Below, piece after piece: positions 10,502-21,901 of a stretch of 64,000 nucleotides of DNA. The DNA comes from Annulohypoxylon bovei var. microspora (Eukaryota > Ascomycota > Sordariomycetes > Xylariales > Hypoxylaceae). Position numbers and translations under genes: made by a program. Location of the stretch: positions 124,001 through 188,000 of the forward strand of contig MU405260.1 of the NCBI GenBank assembly GCA_022836615.1. The letters are read 5' to 3'. The stretch's first letter is position 1. Each line of letters begins with the position of its first letter. A model generated the notes under the pieces. It saw nothing but the letters and a program-made list of their open reading frames with translations. It ran no database searches and was not told the DNA's origin.

Positions 10502-10921
10502 TCCTATCTAGGTATGGTTGGAATTCCTAGTTCTATTACGGATTACTCTAGATATCTAGATCCATATACCCCTAGGGACCAGCTTGATGAACCAACCGAA
10601 CTATCAGTCCGAGATCATTTGATATCCTGCCGAAATGTAATATGCCGTGTCACAAATGACATCCATACATTTTGCTACCTACCTAGGTACCTACCTACCT
10701 AAGGTCCCTAAGGTATCATATAAGCCAGAAAGCTGGTACACTTTGCGTGTAATAATGATGCACTTCGCGTTTCGAGACGCATTCTGCGAGATGGGTCGAA
10801 CCGGGTATAATGCGATAGATAAGGAGAAAGGACGAAGAGGTTCAAGATATGAGTGGTCAGCGTCGGCGAGATGCGACTACAGTAAGTAGGTAGGAATCTG
10901 CTGATCGTGATACCCGACACT
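10502..10921. other. Intergenic spacer between convergent genes
   Basis: Lies between the stops of the isochorismatase-fold and GT4 genes. No coding signal. Contains a CTACCT/AGGTAC array at 10676-10704, listed separately. Confidence 0.5.
10676..10704. repeat. ACCT/AGGT palindromic array
   Basis: About 29 bases of CTACCT, CCTAGGTAC and CTACCTACCT units. It is one of many similar short arrays scattered in the non-coding DNA of this window. Confidence 0.8.
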
Positions 10922-12493
10922 CTATCCCCGAGTTATGAACTTCATCCAAGAAAGGGCCCGTGGCGAGTAAGTCTTCGCCAGATGTCCGACGTTCGCGAAG
11001 GCAAGATAACTGCCAACGATTGCCCAGAACGAGAATATGATAGATAACGCCCAAGCCAGCTTCGCCCTGATGATCTGCGGGAGGAGGAAACGTCGTACGG
11101 GGCCGCTTAGCAGCAGCCATCCGATGATAGGGAGTTGCGGAGTCGAGGAGCCGCTCTTGTTCCGCTCGAACTGCTCGATCGTGTCGAGCATCTGCCAGGC
11201 CGCTTTGTTGCTTATCCTCTCCCAAGTGGCCTCGCAAGCGAATGCGCGAGCCGCCAAGGCAAACTGCTTACGGGTCATCGAGTCCATACCAAGCTTCAGC
11301 ACTTTCTGTACAAAGCCTTCCAGGTCGTTAGGTCGGACGAGGTATCCGGTTTTCCCATGCTCGACGATATCGCTTGGTCCGCCTTCGTCTCGTGCGATCA
11401 CCGGAACGCCGCTCGCCATCGCCTCTAGCACCACAAGCCCGAACGTCTCCGTGATGGAGCAGTGCAGGAAGATATCAGCCGAGGCGTAATGCTCCATCAA
11501 CTCCTCCCCGACCTTGGGCCCGGTGAATATCACTTTGTTCTTCTTTTGGAGCGGTCCGAACATGTCCTTGACTTCTTGTTCGACCACCAGGTTACGGTTC
11601 CCGCCGACGATGACGAGTTTGAATTCCATCCCCCTGTTATCTAACTCCGCCGCCACCTGCGCAAGGAACGCGTACCCCTTTTCTCCCGCCAATCGCGAGC
11701 AGGTGAACAAGATAAGCTCCCCGTTCGGTGCCCATTCTTTCCTCAGCTTCTCCTTTCTCTTGGCCGGAGTGAAATCGTTGGTGTCGACTCCTCGTCTCAG
11801 CACCTCCATCTTATCAGATGGTACGTTGACGCTCGTCAGGTATGTCTTAACGAACGTGCTAGGATAGAATATAGTCTTGACAGACGTATGGCGGAAGAGA
11901 TAACTCTGCACGAGACCGAAGATTTGATTTGCGACGTCGCCCAGCGGCCAGGGAAATAGGATCGAGCAATACCCCGCTAGGTCTGTCTGGAAATTGCATA
12001 TGATAGGCACCTGCAACTCCTCCGTGTATTGTCGTAGCTGCAGCATCACTTGGAAGCCCAAAGATGCGGGACTAGCTAAGTAGATGAGATCTGGCGGCCC
12101 TCCAAACGTGCGCCTGTATAGCTCGGAGAGCCGTACGGGATACGCTACCGAAAGCTCGGGGTTGAAAGGCAACGGGTACCCTGTCAGGCGCACTTCTTCG
12201 TAGTAAAACGGGCTACCGACGGGAGAGCTGATCGGGTTGAAGGTGTTTACTTTGGTATGGTTGTGCGGCGCAACCACCGATACGAGAGCGCCGTTTGATC
12301 GCAACTGATCCACTAACATCTTGGTGGTGCGCGACACACCGTTGATAGGACCAAGGCTCTCTGTGCATAGCAAGATGCGCTTCCCACGCAGGCCAGACGG
12401 GAAGACATTTAGGTCGTGAGATCTCTCCGCCATCACTAGCGTCTTAGGGTCTCTAAAGTCAGTACAGATATGTTTAGATGGTGTAGTGAACAA
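10922..12493 (-). CDS. GT4-family glycosyltransferase with hydrophobic C-terminus, 523 aa
   Basis: Single exon. The N-terminal Rossmann half opens with RILLCTESLGPINGVSRTT, typical of GT-B retaining enzymes. The C-terminal half carries the nucleotide-sugar site: Arg267 and Lys272 in SRLAGEKGY, and the EX7E motif Glu349-Glu357 in ITETFGLVVLEAMASG, followed by VPVIARDEGGPSDIV. After the catalytic part come hydrophobic stretches (about 436-505, including AKLAWALSIIFSFWAIVGSY) suggesting membrane attachment. The style resembles SQD2/PimB-like enzymes that glycosylate membrane lipids (family knowledge; the acceptor is not provable here). The first Met is at 12493; a second at 12430 begins MAERSHDL and may be the true start. 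Divergent from the UDP-glucose dehydrogenase gene 3 kb away, which suggests UDP-glucuronate as a possible donor. Confidence 0.9.
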   Translation of the reverse strand: MFTTPSKHICTDFRDPKTLVMAERSHDLNVFPSGLRGKRILLCTESLGPINGVSRTTKMLVDQLRSNGALVSVVAPHNHTKVNTFNPISSPVGSPFYYEEVRLTGYPLPFNPELSVAYPVRLSELYRRTFGGPPDLIYLASPASLGFQVMLQLRQYTEELQVPIICNFQTDLAGYCSILFPWPLGDVANQIFGLVQSYLFRHTSVKTIFYPSTFVKTYLTSVNVPSDKMEVLRRGVDTNDFTPAKRKEKLRKEWAPNGELILFTCSRLAGEKGYAFLAQVAAELDNRGMEFKLVIVGGNRNLVVEQEVKDMFGPLQKKNKVIFTGPKVGEELMEHYASADIFLHCSITETFGLVVLEAMASGVPVIARDEGGPSDIVEHGKTGYLVRPNDLEGFVQKVLKLGMDSMTRKQFALAARAFACEATWERISNKAAWQMLDTIEQFERNKSGSSTPQLPIIGWLLLSGPVRRFLLPQIIRAKLAWALSIIFSFWAIVGSYLAFANVGHLAKTYSPRALSWMKFITRG

Positions 12494-15400
12494 CCTCTAC
12501 ACCAACAGATCGACCCGATAGTACTCTTTGATCTTGGCTAGGTGAATATTGAAGATCTGCGATGAAGCCTGTGCTCAAGTGGCTATTTATTGTAACTGAT
12601 GCTACCGGACTTATTAGTCTTCAATTTAGTAGCTCATAGCGAGATACATACATATTATTCCGGCATCTAGAGAATAACTAGAGTATCGGATTCTCTGTAG
12701 ACTACAGAAAAGACTAGTAGTCGAGGAGAGAAGATGTAGAGCAGTCGGTACGGTATGTAAAAGGAGTATAATAAAAAAGGTGCATTGATAACCAGGGTTA
12801 ACGACAACCAACTAGAGACAGGAGGGTAGTGTGAAATATTCCCGTGATACTAATAATAATAGAGACTTGTGGCGTGTTAAAGTTGGGTAGAGTCTATATA
12901 ATCAGCCACAGATGCGTATTGCTTCGTCGTGACTAGGTTGGTAGTCTCGAGTATAGTCACTGGCGGTCTAATACAAGGCTCACGGGGCTGATTTGATGGT
13001 ACGGTACCTAAGTTTGAGTCATCTTCGCCTTTTTTCCTGCTCCGAGAGGGCACAAGACCAACAGCACCAATAGTCCTATCTTAGTCACGCACCTCAAATT
13101 ACGTGTCTTCGCCGGCTTGGATATAATAAAATATGGTGTTAATTTATAACACAGCCCTTAATAATTTTATTTAAACCGTTAATTATATCTGATATTAAAG
13201 TTTTCTTGGAGCATTAAGGCGAATCTGGGCGAATAAGTTTAAAGCTAAAGTCCGTAAACTGCAACTCAACAGTCGTAGCCTTTGGTGATTCAGCTCGACC
13301 CTAACCTAACGATAACTCTAGTGTCGAGATCTCCTTGGCAATCCATGGATCTCTTTTCTTTTTTATTTCCCCTTTTGGCTTTCCGTCTCCTGTCCGATCG
13401 AACTGGTCCAATGACAAGCTCAGGTGGCAGCACACGCGAAGAAACCTATGGACCAATCACCATCTCCGCCGGCGGCACATTTTCTTGATGAGAACGCTCT
13501 AGGAACGCTCTAGGAACATTGAACACTCCAGATCCACATCATACATGAACAAGCTGCAAGAGAAATCCGGGGTCCTACAAACCTTACAACCTAGCAGCCT
13601 AGCAGTATAGATCCGCAAGTAATACCAGTATCGCGCTTAAGTGATTGGATTCATTCGAGATGTGTTTTTGGAGGGGCAAAATGTCACATGCACATTTGAG
13701 GTTGGTCCATTATCTGAGGTTATCCAGATTGGCGCACGTCTTTTGTCACGTACGAATTAGCAGCCCCGATTACCCCCTCGTGTGTCTGGTACGCTTATCT
13801 GTTGGCTATCTATTTGTAAATAGCACTTTGCACTACCGTCATTAGAGCTTTTTTCTTCCTTTCTACCTCTCTTTTTTCCATAATATTCCGATGGGAGCAG
13901 AAAGATTTTCAGTTCTCTGTATGGCTTCGCTGTATGGCTAATATACATGAACTTACGTTAGTCATGAAAGGTAAGGAAGGCAAGGTATCTACATACTTCA
14001 CTTGCAGCACTGTATGTATACGGTGACAATCCGATATACTCTTCATTGCCTTGTTACCTTACCTACTACAGTACATACAGTTTCGCCGAGCCGCCATATT
14101 GGCTGACCTCAACTCTCATAAAAGTAAGTGATCAGATAATCCTCTGCCACCTAAGCCATACAGGTAGGTAGGTATGTGCTAATCTCATATTATCGAGTCC
14201 AGCATCTAAGCTTTAGCTTTTCTTTAACGTAATGATTTTCAGATAGTGGCTTTCAAATAACCTTTTCGTCCCGTCTGCTTCGAGTGTACCTAAGTTGCTA
14301 TCAGCATACTTTATATCCGTATGCAATTATAGCAAGCCACAACAGCCTTAGCCGCGAAGTTATGGGAAGTCTCCCGCTCACACCCCCCTTCCTTTCCCCC
14401 GTAGTGGATAGGGAGGCAGGTACCTTACATATGTGTAAAGGTTATTGTCTGGGCTGCGACCCAACCCTTGATGGATCTTGCGCAAACTCATCTGGGTCTC
14501 TAGGTAGGTACCTAGTAGGGCATGCAAGTTTGCTGCCACGCAGTCCAAGTACGACCGTTATCGCAGCTATCACCATATACATGTAAGTATTATATCTATG
14601 GAAGTAGACTGTCGTATACCTAGGTAGATAGGTAAGCATCACTTATGCTACTCAACATAGACTACCTAGGTACCTGCCTAGGTAACGAGCACAGTACGCG
14701 TGGCATCCGTACCGTTCGCCAAACATTATGTAGGTAGGTAGGTATGTTGAATAGGATGCCACTTGACATATCCATCGAGACCTGGATTTCCTATCTGTCT
14801 TCCCCCCCTCCCACCCACTCCGATCCGACACAAGGTCGGCTCGTGGCACCAGCTTAAGCAGAACACTGGCTCCGCGTCCAGATCCGCCACCTGCGCATGT
14901 AACAAGGGTTCCGGTAGAAGTTCGACGCGATCGCACATCCATTACTAGGCTGGGTGATATTTGTACCTTGTCTTTCTCTTGAGAAGGCTAGCTGCTTAAC
15001 GCCGCATGTGTCTCTTAAGGTCAAGTGGCGTTCTGGTCGTACCCAGGTCTTAACGTTGTCGTGCTTGACCTAGTTTATTCTTATCTAAAGGGTCCCCTTC
15101 TCTCAAATTTATATTTCCTATTCATCTAGGCTAGACCTGGTAGCTACACCTCCTTCTGTCTTGCCGCTCACGACACCTATTTACTTCCCGAGTAAGCAGT
15201 CACGCTCCTCTGATTCACTAGCTGCCTCTCTACGTTTCTACTATTATCTTACGCGACAAGATAATTACGAACCTAGGTAGTCAGGCGCTCCACTTGATCG
15301 CAAATCTATTTTTAAGGGGAGCTTGAAAGACGCCGCGACTATTGGTTTCTTGAGTTTTCGCTATCACATTGCGCCTCGAACCAAAGTTTCCGGGAAGAGA

Positions 15401-15512
15401 AAAGCGGCTTTTGTATCTTCAATAATCGACTTGGGATTTGAATTCCCGAGCTACCTTTTATAAAGGACACCCTCCAGTCTTCGTTACCGGTACTTGACTT
15501 TACATTACCACC
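12494..15512. other. 3-kb intergenic spacer between divergent GT4 and UGDH genes
   Basis: No gene is supported. About 13100-13270 is strongly AT-rich with a small imperfect hairpin (GTGTTAA...TATAACAC near 13136-13152). Bases 13494-13515 hold a tandem GAACGCTCTAG duplication. ACCT/AGGT palindromic arrays cluster at 14160-14175, 14500-14516, 14615-14690 and 14730-14745. Both promoters should be at its ends. Confidence 0.5.
15456..15465 (+). promoter_or_regulatory. TATA box of the UDP-glucose dehydrogenase gene
   Basis: TTTTATAAAG lies about 48 bases upstream of the ATG at 15513, and the start context TTACCACCATGGG is close to an ideal fungal Kozak sequence. Confidence 0.55.
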
Positions 15513-17681
15513 ATGGGTTCTGTCCAAGCATCAGCCGCCGAACCTGAAGAGAGTGTTGCTTTCGTTGATAGTGCTTCGACAGCTCCGACTACTCCTGACG
15601 AGGGATCATCTTCAAGTCCTCTACTTGCCGCAGAACTGACCGCGGACCTTGAGCGAGCCGGCTTACCCAGGATACTAAATTCCACCATGTCTGACATAAC
15701 ACGTCCTATCTTGAACATATGCTGCGTGGGTGCTGGCTATGTTGGTTAGTTGTTCCCTCCCCTCCCCTCCCCTCCCAATACTGCGTTTTGTGCAAACCCA
15801 TGCGTGTCAGCTTGGCTGCTTGTATTTTTGTGCTTCGAGACTAAATAAAGATGTAGGCGGTCCGACCGCCGCGGTCATTGCCTTGCAAAACCCACAGCTT
15901 CGTGTCACTGTTGTTGACAAGAATGCGCGGCGAATCCGAAGGTGGAACTCGGCTCATTTGCCCATCTACGAGCCAGGCCTAGGAGAAATCGTCCGCATCG
16001 GCCGTGATGGATCGAGAAAATGCTACTTCTTCAACCACCCGGAGAGCAAACAAGACTTCAGCTGCGACCAGCTGCACCATGGCAACTGGGCAGTTTTGCC
16101 AGCGAGACAGCCAAACTTGTTCTTTTCGACCCAGGTGGCGCGGACCATTGCTGAGGCAGACATTGTCCTCGTTGCGGTCAACACGCCAACCAAGTCGAGA
16201 GGTGCTGGAGCGGGAAGCGCTACTGACATGACGGCTTTTGAGGCCGTCACGAGCGAGGTCGCCCAACACGCTCGACCAGGAACTATCATCGTGGAAAAGT
16301 CGACTGTTCCGTGTAGGACAGCTGATCTTATCCGAAGAACCGTAAGATTAAATATATCACGTACCAGTTTAACGATAGGTATTTGTATTTGGCGGGCTAA
16401 TCATCCTGACAGATGGCGGTTCATCGCCCAAACGTCCACTTCGAGATCCTCTCAAACCCGGAATTCCTAGCTGCAGGTACAGCAATGAAGGATCTCTTGT
16501 TTCCCGATCGTGTACTAATCGGGTCTTCGATGACGGCATCCGGTCGATGGGCCGCCGAAGCTCTCGCTGATGTTTACGCGGCATGGGTTCCGCGAGAACG
16601 CATCCTTACCACTAACGTCTATTCGTCGGAGCTGTCCAAGCTCGTGGCCAACTCCATGTTGGCGCAGCGCATTAGCAGCATCAACTCGATATCCGCGATC
16701 TGCGAGAAAACGGGAGCGAACGTCGACGAGATAGCGGCATCTATCGGCTGCGACCCCCGAATCGGAGATAAATTCCTGAAGGCGGGTATCGGTTTTGGCG
16801 GGAGCTGCTTCAAGAAGGACATTCTAAGTCTGGTCTACCTAGCTGAGTCGCTCGGCCTGGAAGAGGTCGGCGAATACTGGCGACAGGTGGTTAAGATGAA
16901 CGAGTACCAACGCGATCGATTTTCAAGGCGCGTGATCAGATGTCTGAATAACACGTTAGTGGGCAAAAAGATCACCCTGCTCGGGTACGCATTCAAGGCC
17001 AACACCTCCGATACGAGAGAATCGCCTGCGCTCGAGGTCATCAAGACTCTCCTCGAGGAGGGCCCTAGGGAGATTGCCATATTCGACCCTTGCTGCAACC
17101 CCGTGGTTGTCAGAGCCGAGATCAAGGACCTTCTCAACGGCAAGACCGCACTTAAAGAGGACGGAGGACCGATCGAGATTTATTCAAGTCCTTATACCGC
17201 CTGTGATGGTAGCCACGCCATTCTTATAACGACCGAGTTCGACGAATTCCGAACCACGCCATCTAAGAATATGTGCAAGAGGTCCCCTTCGAAGGCCAAG
17301 CCTGCTGTTCAGGTAGAAAAGAAGGAGGCCGATCCTCGACCCATCACGGACCTCACGAAAGGGCCGACGGAGTCCGAGATCCTGGCTCTTCACAAATTCC
17401 TCCTGCGTACTTCCTCTCCGGTACCCGACAATGACCCCTTGCAGCGCTATAGGCCGGAACCTCAATGCGAGAACGACTGTCCCGACTGCGGCCTCATCAA
17501 GACCAGCGGCTACTCGACGGCGGGAAACTCTGGCGAGAATCGACCGAAGGAGAGGCTCGATTGGAGTAAGATCGCCTTCAACATGAACAAGCCCAAGTGG
17601 TTATTCGACGGCAAGGGGATCGTTGATGCGGACCAGCTGAGCACCTTATACGGCATTAATGTAGAGACCATTGGGCGTTAG
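15513..17681 (+). CDS. UDP-glucose 6-dehydrogenase, 661 aa, three exons
   Basis: Exons 15513-15744, 15857-16341 and 16413-17681; introns of 112 and 71 bases keep frame. It oxidises UDP-glucose to UDP-glucuronate with two NAD+. After an acidic N-terminal extension of about 65 residues comes the NAD site CCVGAGYVG (glycines about 73, 75, 78). Further family features are VAVNTPTK, the EKSTVP strand, NPEFLAAGTAMKDL and the catalytic Cys371 in GIGFGGSCFKKD. The C-terminal UDP-binding domain contains YAFKANTSDTRESPA. Between EFDEFRT and the usual end (WLFDGKGIVDADQL) there is an insertion of about 100 residues compared with animal and plant enzymes, carrying a Cys cluster C591-x3-C595-x2-C598. Length is well above the usual 450-490 aa. 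Single copy in the window, divergent from a GT4 gene that may use its product. Confidence 0.93.
15754..15777 (+). repeat. CCCCT pentanucleotide run in intron 1 of UGDH
   Basis: Four to five tandem CTCCC units directly after the intron donor. A simple repeat likely to vary between strains. Confidence 0.8.
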
Positions 17682-18613
17682 TTAGACGGCGGGCGATACC
17701 GATACCATGTGCATTTATACTAATCTTTTCGGGGGGCTTCATTTCTGCATTGCATATCACCGGAGGCGGTAGGTCGTCTCAATTGAATTTTCTAAGCACG
17801 GCTTTACATGGACTGGATATGGCTCCGTAGACTCTTACTGTCCCTTTCCCTCTTATTTTAGCACTTGCTCCTTTTCCTTTGGATGGAACAACGGGGTTCT
17901 TATACGCTTCTGTTGAAATGGCGGACAGTTCTCATGAAGAGAGGTCTTAGCAAGAAGATGGTTTTAGGTTATATGAGTAGCTGCTGTTATCGAAGTTAGG
18001 TACCTAGGTCGCTAAAATAGGTACTCGTGTTTGGAATGTTACTGATGTCTTATTCATTCGACGTGATGGTACGTGTGGAACAGTCGTAACCCCTTTTGGC
18101 CTTCGAATTAAGTCTGGAATGCGGGAATTCGATATTTGAACCCGAATCTGTCAGGTACGTGAGGGAGGCCGACGTAATGCGCTGAGCTATGCGACCAACC
18201 TAGCGCGCCTCGTACCCCGGGTCCCTTAAACTAGGAGGTATGGACGTATTAGATCGCGCGGTGCTCACCCGACAACTCGGAAAAGCGGGAACGAGAGAAG
18301 GATCGCGACGATCCGATCACTACGGACATAAATCAACAGCCGATGAAAGCTCCTGGACAATTAGCCAGAGAAACCGAAAACGAACCTCGGCGAAATCCCA
18401 TGTCGTCATGAGAATAAAATAAAACCAATTACTCGTCCACTCGGTCAGTTATCTTGTAGCTAGGTAGCTCCGTAAACGGACCTAGAAGTGAGGAAAATTA
18501 AACGCAATATCTACCGACTCTATACACGATTTATACGAACGAGCGCAGATGATCCCTTTCGATCTTGGACCTTGAACATTCCTCATAGCTACCCCTCTGC
18601 CCCTCTCCCTAAG
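17682..18613. other. Intergenic, UGDH to SCOT
   Basis: 3' flank of UGDH followed by the SCOT promoter. It holds a tRNA-like relic on the minus strand (18128-18200) and a TACCTAGG motif near 18000. No protein gene is seen. Confidence 0.5.
18128..18200 (-). pseudogene. tRNA-like relic
   Basis: Read on the minus strand there is an A-box-like CATAGCTCAGCGCATTA and, about 40 bases on, a B-box-like CGGGTTCAAATAT flanked by ATTCG and CGAAT. The D-arm is too short, the T-stem is broken next to the loop, and the acceptor ends do not pair. It therefore looks like a decayed tRNA or tRNA-derived element, not a working gene. Confidence 0.3.
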
Positions 18614-20449
18614 ATGGCGCGGGCACGGAGTGTAGTTTTACGGACAACCGTCCAGCTCTCACATCGATGGGCGGCACCTAGTACGCGACGGCAATATAGT
18701 GCTGTCGGCGCCACGATCGCCTCTAGCTCTAGATTCAAGCCGTGTCTTGTGCGATCGTACCGGCATTACTCAACCGAAGCGCCCGCGACAGCGCCGCGGG
18801 GCGGTTCTAAGGTTTTCAAATCTGCAGATGAGGCCATCGTAGACCTGGAAGACGGTTACGTTGTCTTAAGTGCTGGTTTTGGGTTATGCGGCGTCGCTGG
18901 TACGTATGAAGCTGAATACCTTATCCAACGAACCTATAGATAGCTTATAATATACCCCCAACTATACCCCCCAACTCGATAACTCGATAACTTGAGTGAA
19001 AGGGATCTAGTTAAATGACTAACTATAAATTCGTATAGAAACTCTGATACAAGCTATCCATAAGAAAGGCCTTAAGGACCTAACGGCCGTTTCGAACAAT
19101 GCCGGTTCCGGTGACCACGGCTTAGCTCTGCTGACACAAGATGGACGGTTAGATCGCATCATCCTCTCATATCTAGGGTCGAACAAGGAGCTCGAGAAGC
19201 AATATCTAACAGGAAAGATAGCCGTCGAGCTATGCCCGCAAGGTACGCTAGCGGAGAAGCTGAGAGCAGCTGGTGCTGGCATTCCGGCGTTCTACACGGC
19301 AACGGGTGGTAAGACGTTCATCGAAACGGGCGAAATACCTGTGAGGTTCACCCCTGAAGCTGTTCTTGAGAAGGGCAAGCCGAAGGAGACGAGAGTCTTC
19401 AATGGCAAGTCTTACATCATGGAGACGGCACTTTTCGGCGACGTGGCAATCTTGAGGGCGTGGAAGGTTGACGAAGCTGGAAACTGCGTGTTCAAGTAAG
19501 TCTATTTCGGCGTTCGCTTTCACAAGGTATGGAATATGAATATTAACACACACGCGCTCTTAGACACACAACTAAGACCTACGCAGGCCTCATGGCCAAG
19601 GCGGCGCGCATCGCCATAGTCGAAGCCGAGAATATCGTACCGCTGGGTTCCATCGACCCGGATGTCGTCGACCTGCCCGGCATCTACATCGACCGCATCG
19701 TGCCGGCCACGGCGCCTAAAAACTTCGAGGTCTTGAAGGTGGCACCGCCTAAGTCGGGTGAGTCCGCCTCGGGTAAACCTGCAACGCTCGACTCTCGCAA
19801 TCGCGTCGCCCGCCGCGCGGCTAAGGAGCTGCACGATGGATTCTATGTCAACCTTGGGGTCGGCATCCCGACGCTGGCTGCTTCGTATCTGCCTAGCGAC
19901 ACTAAGGTCTGGCTGCAATCCGAGAACGGCATCCTGGGCATGGGCCCGTACCCGGCGACGAAGGAAGAAGCAGACCCGGACCTGATCAACGCGGGCAAGG
20001 AGACAACGACGCTGTTGCCGGGAGCATCAACGTTCGACTCGGCTGAATCGTTCGGTATGATCCGGGGCGGGCATGTCGACGTATCCATCCTAGGAGCTTT
20101 TCAGGTATCGGCCTCGGGAGACCTTGCTAACTACATGATCCCCGGGCGCGTCTTCAAGGGCATGGGCGGCGCTATGGATCTTGTATCGAACCCCGACCAC
20201 ACCAAGATCGTGGTAGCTACCGAGCACGTCGATAAGAAAGGCCGGAGCAAGATCGTCCAGGACTGCCAACTGCCCCTTACCGGTAAGGGCGTCGTCAGTA
20301 CTATTATCACCGACCTTGCCGTCTTCCAGGTCGACCGCGTCAAGGGTGGGCTGACGCTCACCGAGATTGCCGAGGGTGTTGATTTGGAAACCGTTAAAGC
20401 GAAGACCGATGCTGAGTTTACGGTCGTAGATGATCTAAAGACGTTCTAA
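18614..20449 (+). CDS. Succinyl-CoA:3-ketoacid CoA-transferase, mitochondrial, 542 aa, three exons
   Basis: Exons 18614-18899, 19039-19495 and 19564-20449, all in frame (introns of 139 and 68 bases). The enzyme moves CoA from succinyl-CoA to acetoacetate (or another organic acid) in the mitochondrial matrix. The N-terminus, MARARSVVLRTTVQLSHRW and on, is Arg/Ser-rich without acids, as expected for a presequence of about 50 residues. The alpha half contains GFGLCGVAET, SNNAGSGDHGL and CPQGTLAEKLRAAGAGIPAF. The beta half contains GVGIPTLAASY and the catalytic glutamate loop SENGILGMGP (Glu about 368), then PGRVFKGMGGAMDLV. The length suits the eukaryotic alpha-beta fused form (about 520 aa). 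Fungal members can also act on propionyl- or acetyl-CoA, so the true acid pair is open. Confidence 0.93.
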
Positions 20450-20874
20450 ACTTGAAGAGATGAAGGGATGAGGAAATGAGACGATAAGACGAGAGGGAAT
20501 GGGATAAGATTATAAAGGGCACACGTCGGGAGGTTGCATATACCTATTGTATATAGAATTAAGCGCACTGCTTGCAGGAATAGGGATTGTCAGCAATTTT
20601 CATGTATAAATAAGTACCTACCTACATATCTTCGTTGTCAGGTATCAAGACAGTTGGTCTATAGCGAATGCATAGGTGGTACCTACCTAGGTAGTCAATT
20701 CTTTCTGATTCCTCATCTATCAAAGCGAGATATAGACAATACATCATCTCGTGATCGAGGTTCTTATGTACATAATATGTATGTACATGTCATTCATCAT
20801 CTGTTTACCAGCGCATGACCCAATGCTTCGTTCTCCTCATCTCATCTCATCTCATCTCTCATCTCTCCCCCTCC
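20450..20874. other. Intergenic spacer between convergent genes
   Basis: 3' flanks of SCOT and the AhpD-like gene. Contains ACCT/AGGT arrays at 20612-20620 and 20680-20695 and a CATCT pentamer run at 20837-20870. No gene is seen. Confidence 0.5.
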
Positions 20875-21901
20875 TCATAACTTCGGCCGCAGCCCAGGCG
20901 CAAACGTGGTTCCCTCACCACTAGTAATCACAGCCACCAACTTGTCGATATTCTCCAACATCCAGATATTCCCATCCTCGGTAGCCAACCACGGACCGCC
21001 CTCCACAGGCTCCTCGCCCTCGGCCCGCGCATCTCCGTTATCGTACGCCTTGCGCAAACCAAAAATGTGCGAGACGACCTGGGGCCCGACGCCCGTCTGC
21101 GCGCGCAAGCACGCGATCGCCACGAGCGACGTCAGCACGCGGCCGACCTTGGCCGGCGCGTCCGCGCCCCGCGGGTTGGACAGCAGGTTCGAGTAGTGGC
21201 CGTTGAGGATGTGCACGGGCAGGTCGGGGTGCGACTGGGCCAGCTTGTCGAGCAGCTTGCGCTCGAAGCCCAGGTACACGCTGTCCCAGAGGGCGAGGCC
21301 GTCCTTCTTGCGGACCTCCAGGTTGGCGGCCGTCAGCTCGCGCGTCGGCGCCGTGCTCAGCGCCGACGCGACGTCGCCCGGCAGGCTGCCCCGGAAGGCG
21401 CCCAGCGTGTTGATGCTCCGCGGGATGCCGTTGAAGGAGATGCACTTGAGCCCGACCTCGCGGATCAGCTCGGCGTTCTGGGCCGGCGTGCGCGGCGAGC
21501 TTGGCGTCGGCGTCGAGTTGGCTAGGTGGAAGATTTGTGTCATGGCCTCAGGGCAGTTTAACGTTGCCGAGACGGCAGTCTGTTTTTCTGTTTAGTCCTT
21601 TGTTCATTCATCATTCACCATTCATCATTTATCACTCATCTATTCGTTTCACATTTCGCATTTCCCCGTCCATTTTCACACGGTCCGGGGAAATAAGATA
21701 TGAGACACGAAATATAGGAGGGACGTGTTTAATTTCACATACCGACAACGTTACCCAGGCGGGTAAACCAACTTTCTTCTCGGCCGCATCGCTCGCGAGC
21801 TTCGCCAACACCGTCTGCACACCTGCCGATGAGGGAGTATATCCCGGGCTCGCGTGGCTGGCGTTGATGAGCGCCTTGATAGTATTTGAGAGCTTCGACA
21901 T
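20875..21901 (-). CDS. AhpD-like (carboxymuconolactone decarboxylase-related) protein, 287 aa, two exons
   Basis: Exon 1 is 21901-21743 and exon 2 is 21579-20875; the 163-base intron (GTATGT...CAG) is phase 0. The protein is helical and Ala/Leu-rich. The segment LKCISFNGIPRSINTLGAF resembles the conserved core seen in fungal proteins annotated as AhpD-like. The CxxC redox pair of true AhpD peroxidases is not visible, so peroxidase activity is doubtful. There is no signal peptide or membrane helix. The centre of exon 2 (about 21067-21510) is far more GC-rich than its ends, which creates long false frames on other strands. Family assignment is from memory of this core and is moderate; function is unknown. 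Confidence 0.6.

Noticed and set aside
21038..21525. Arg/Ala/Gly-rich frames of 135-152 codons on both strands over the AhpD-like gene
   Set aside because: Shadows of a GC-rich stretch in the real exon; composition is typical of out-of-frame reading.
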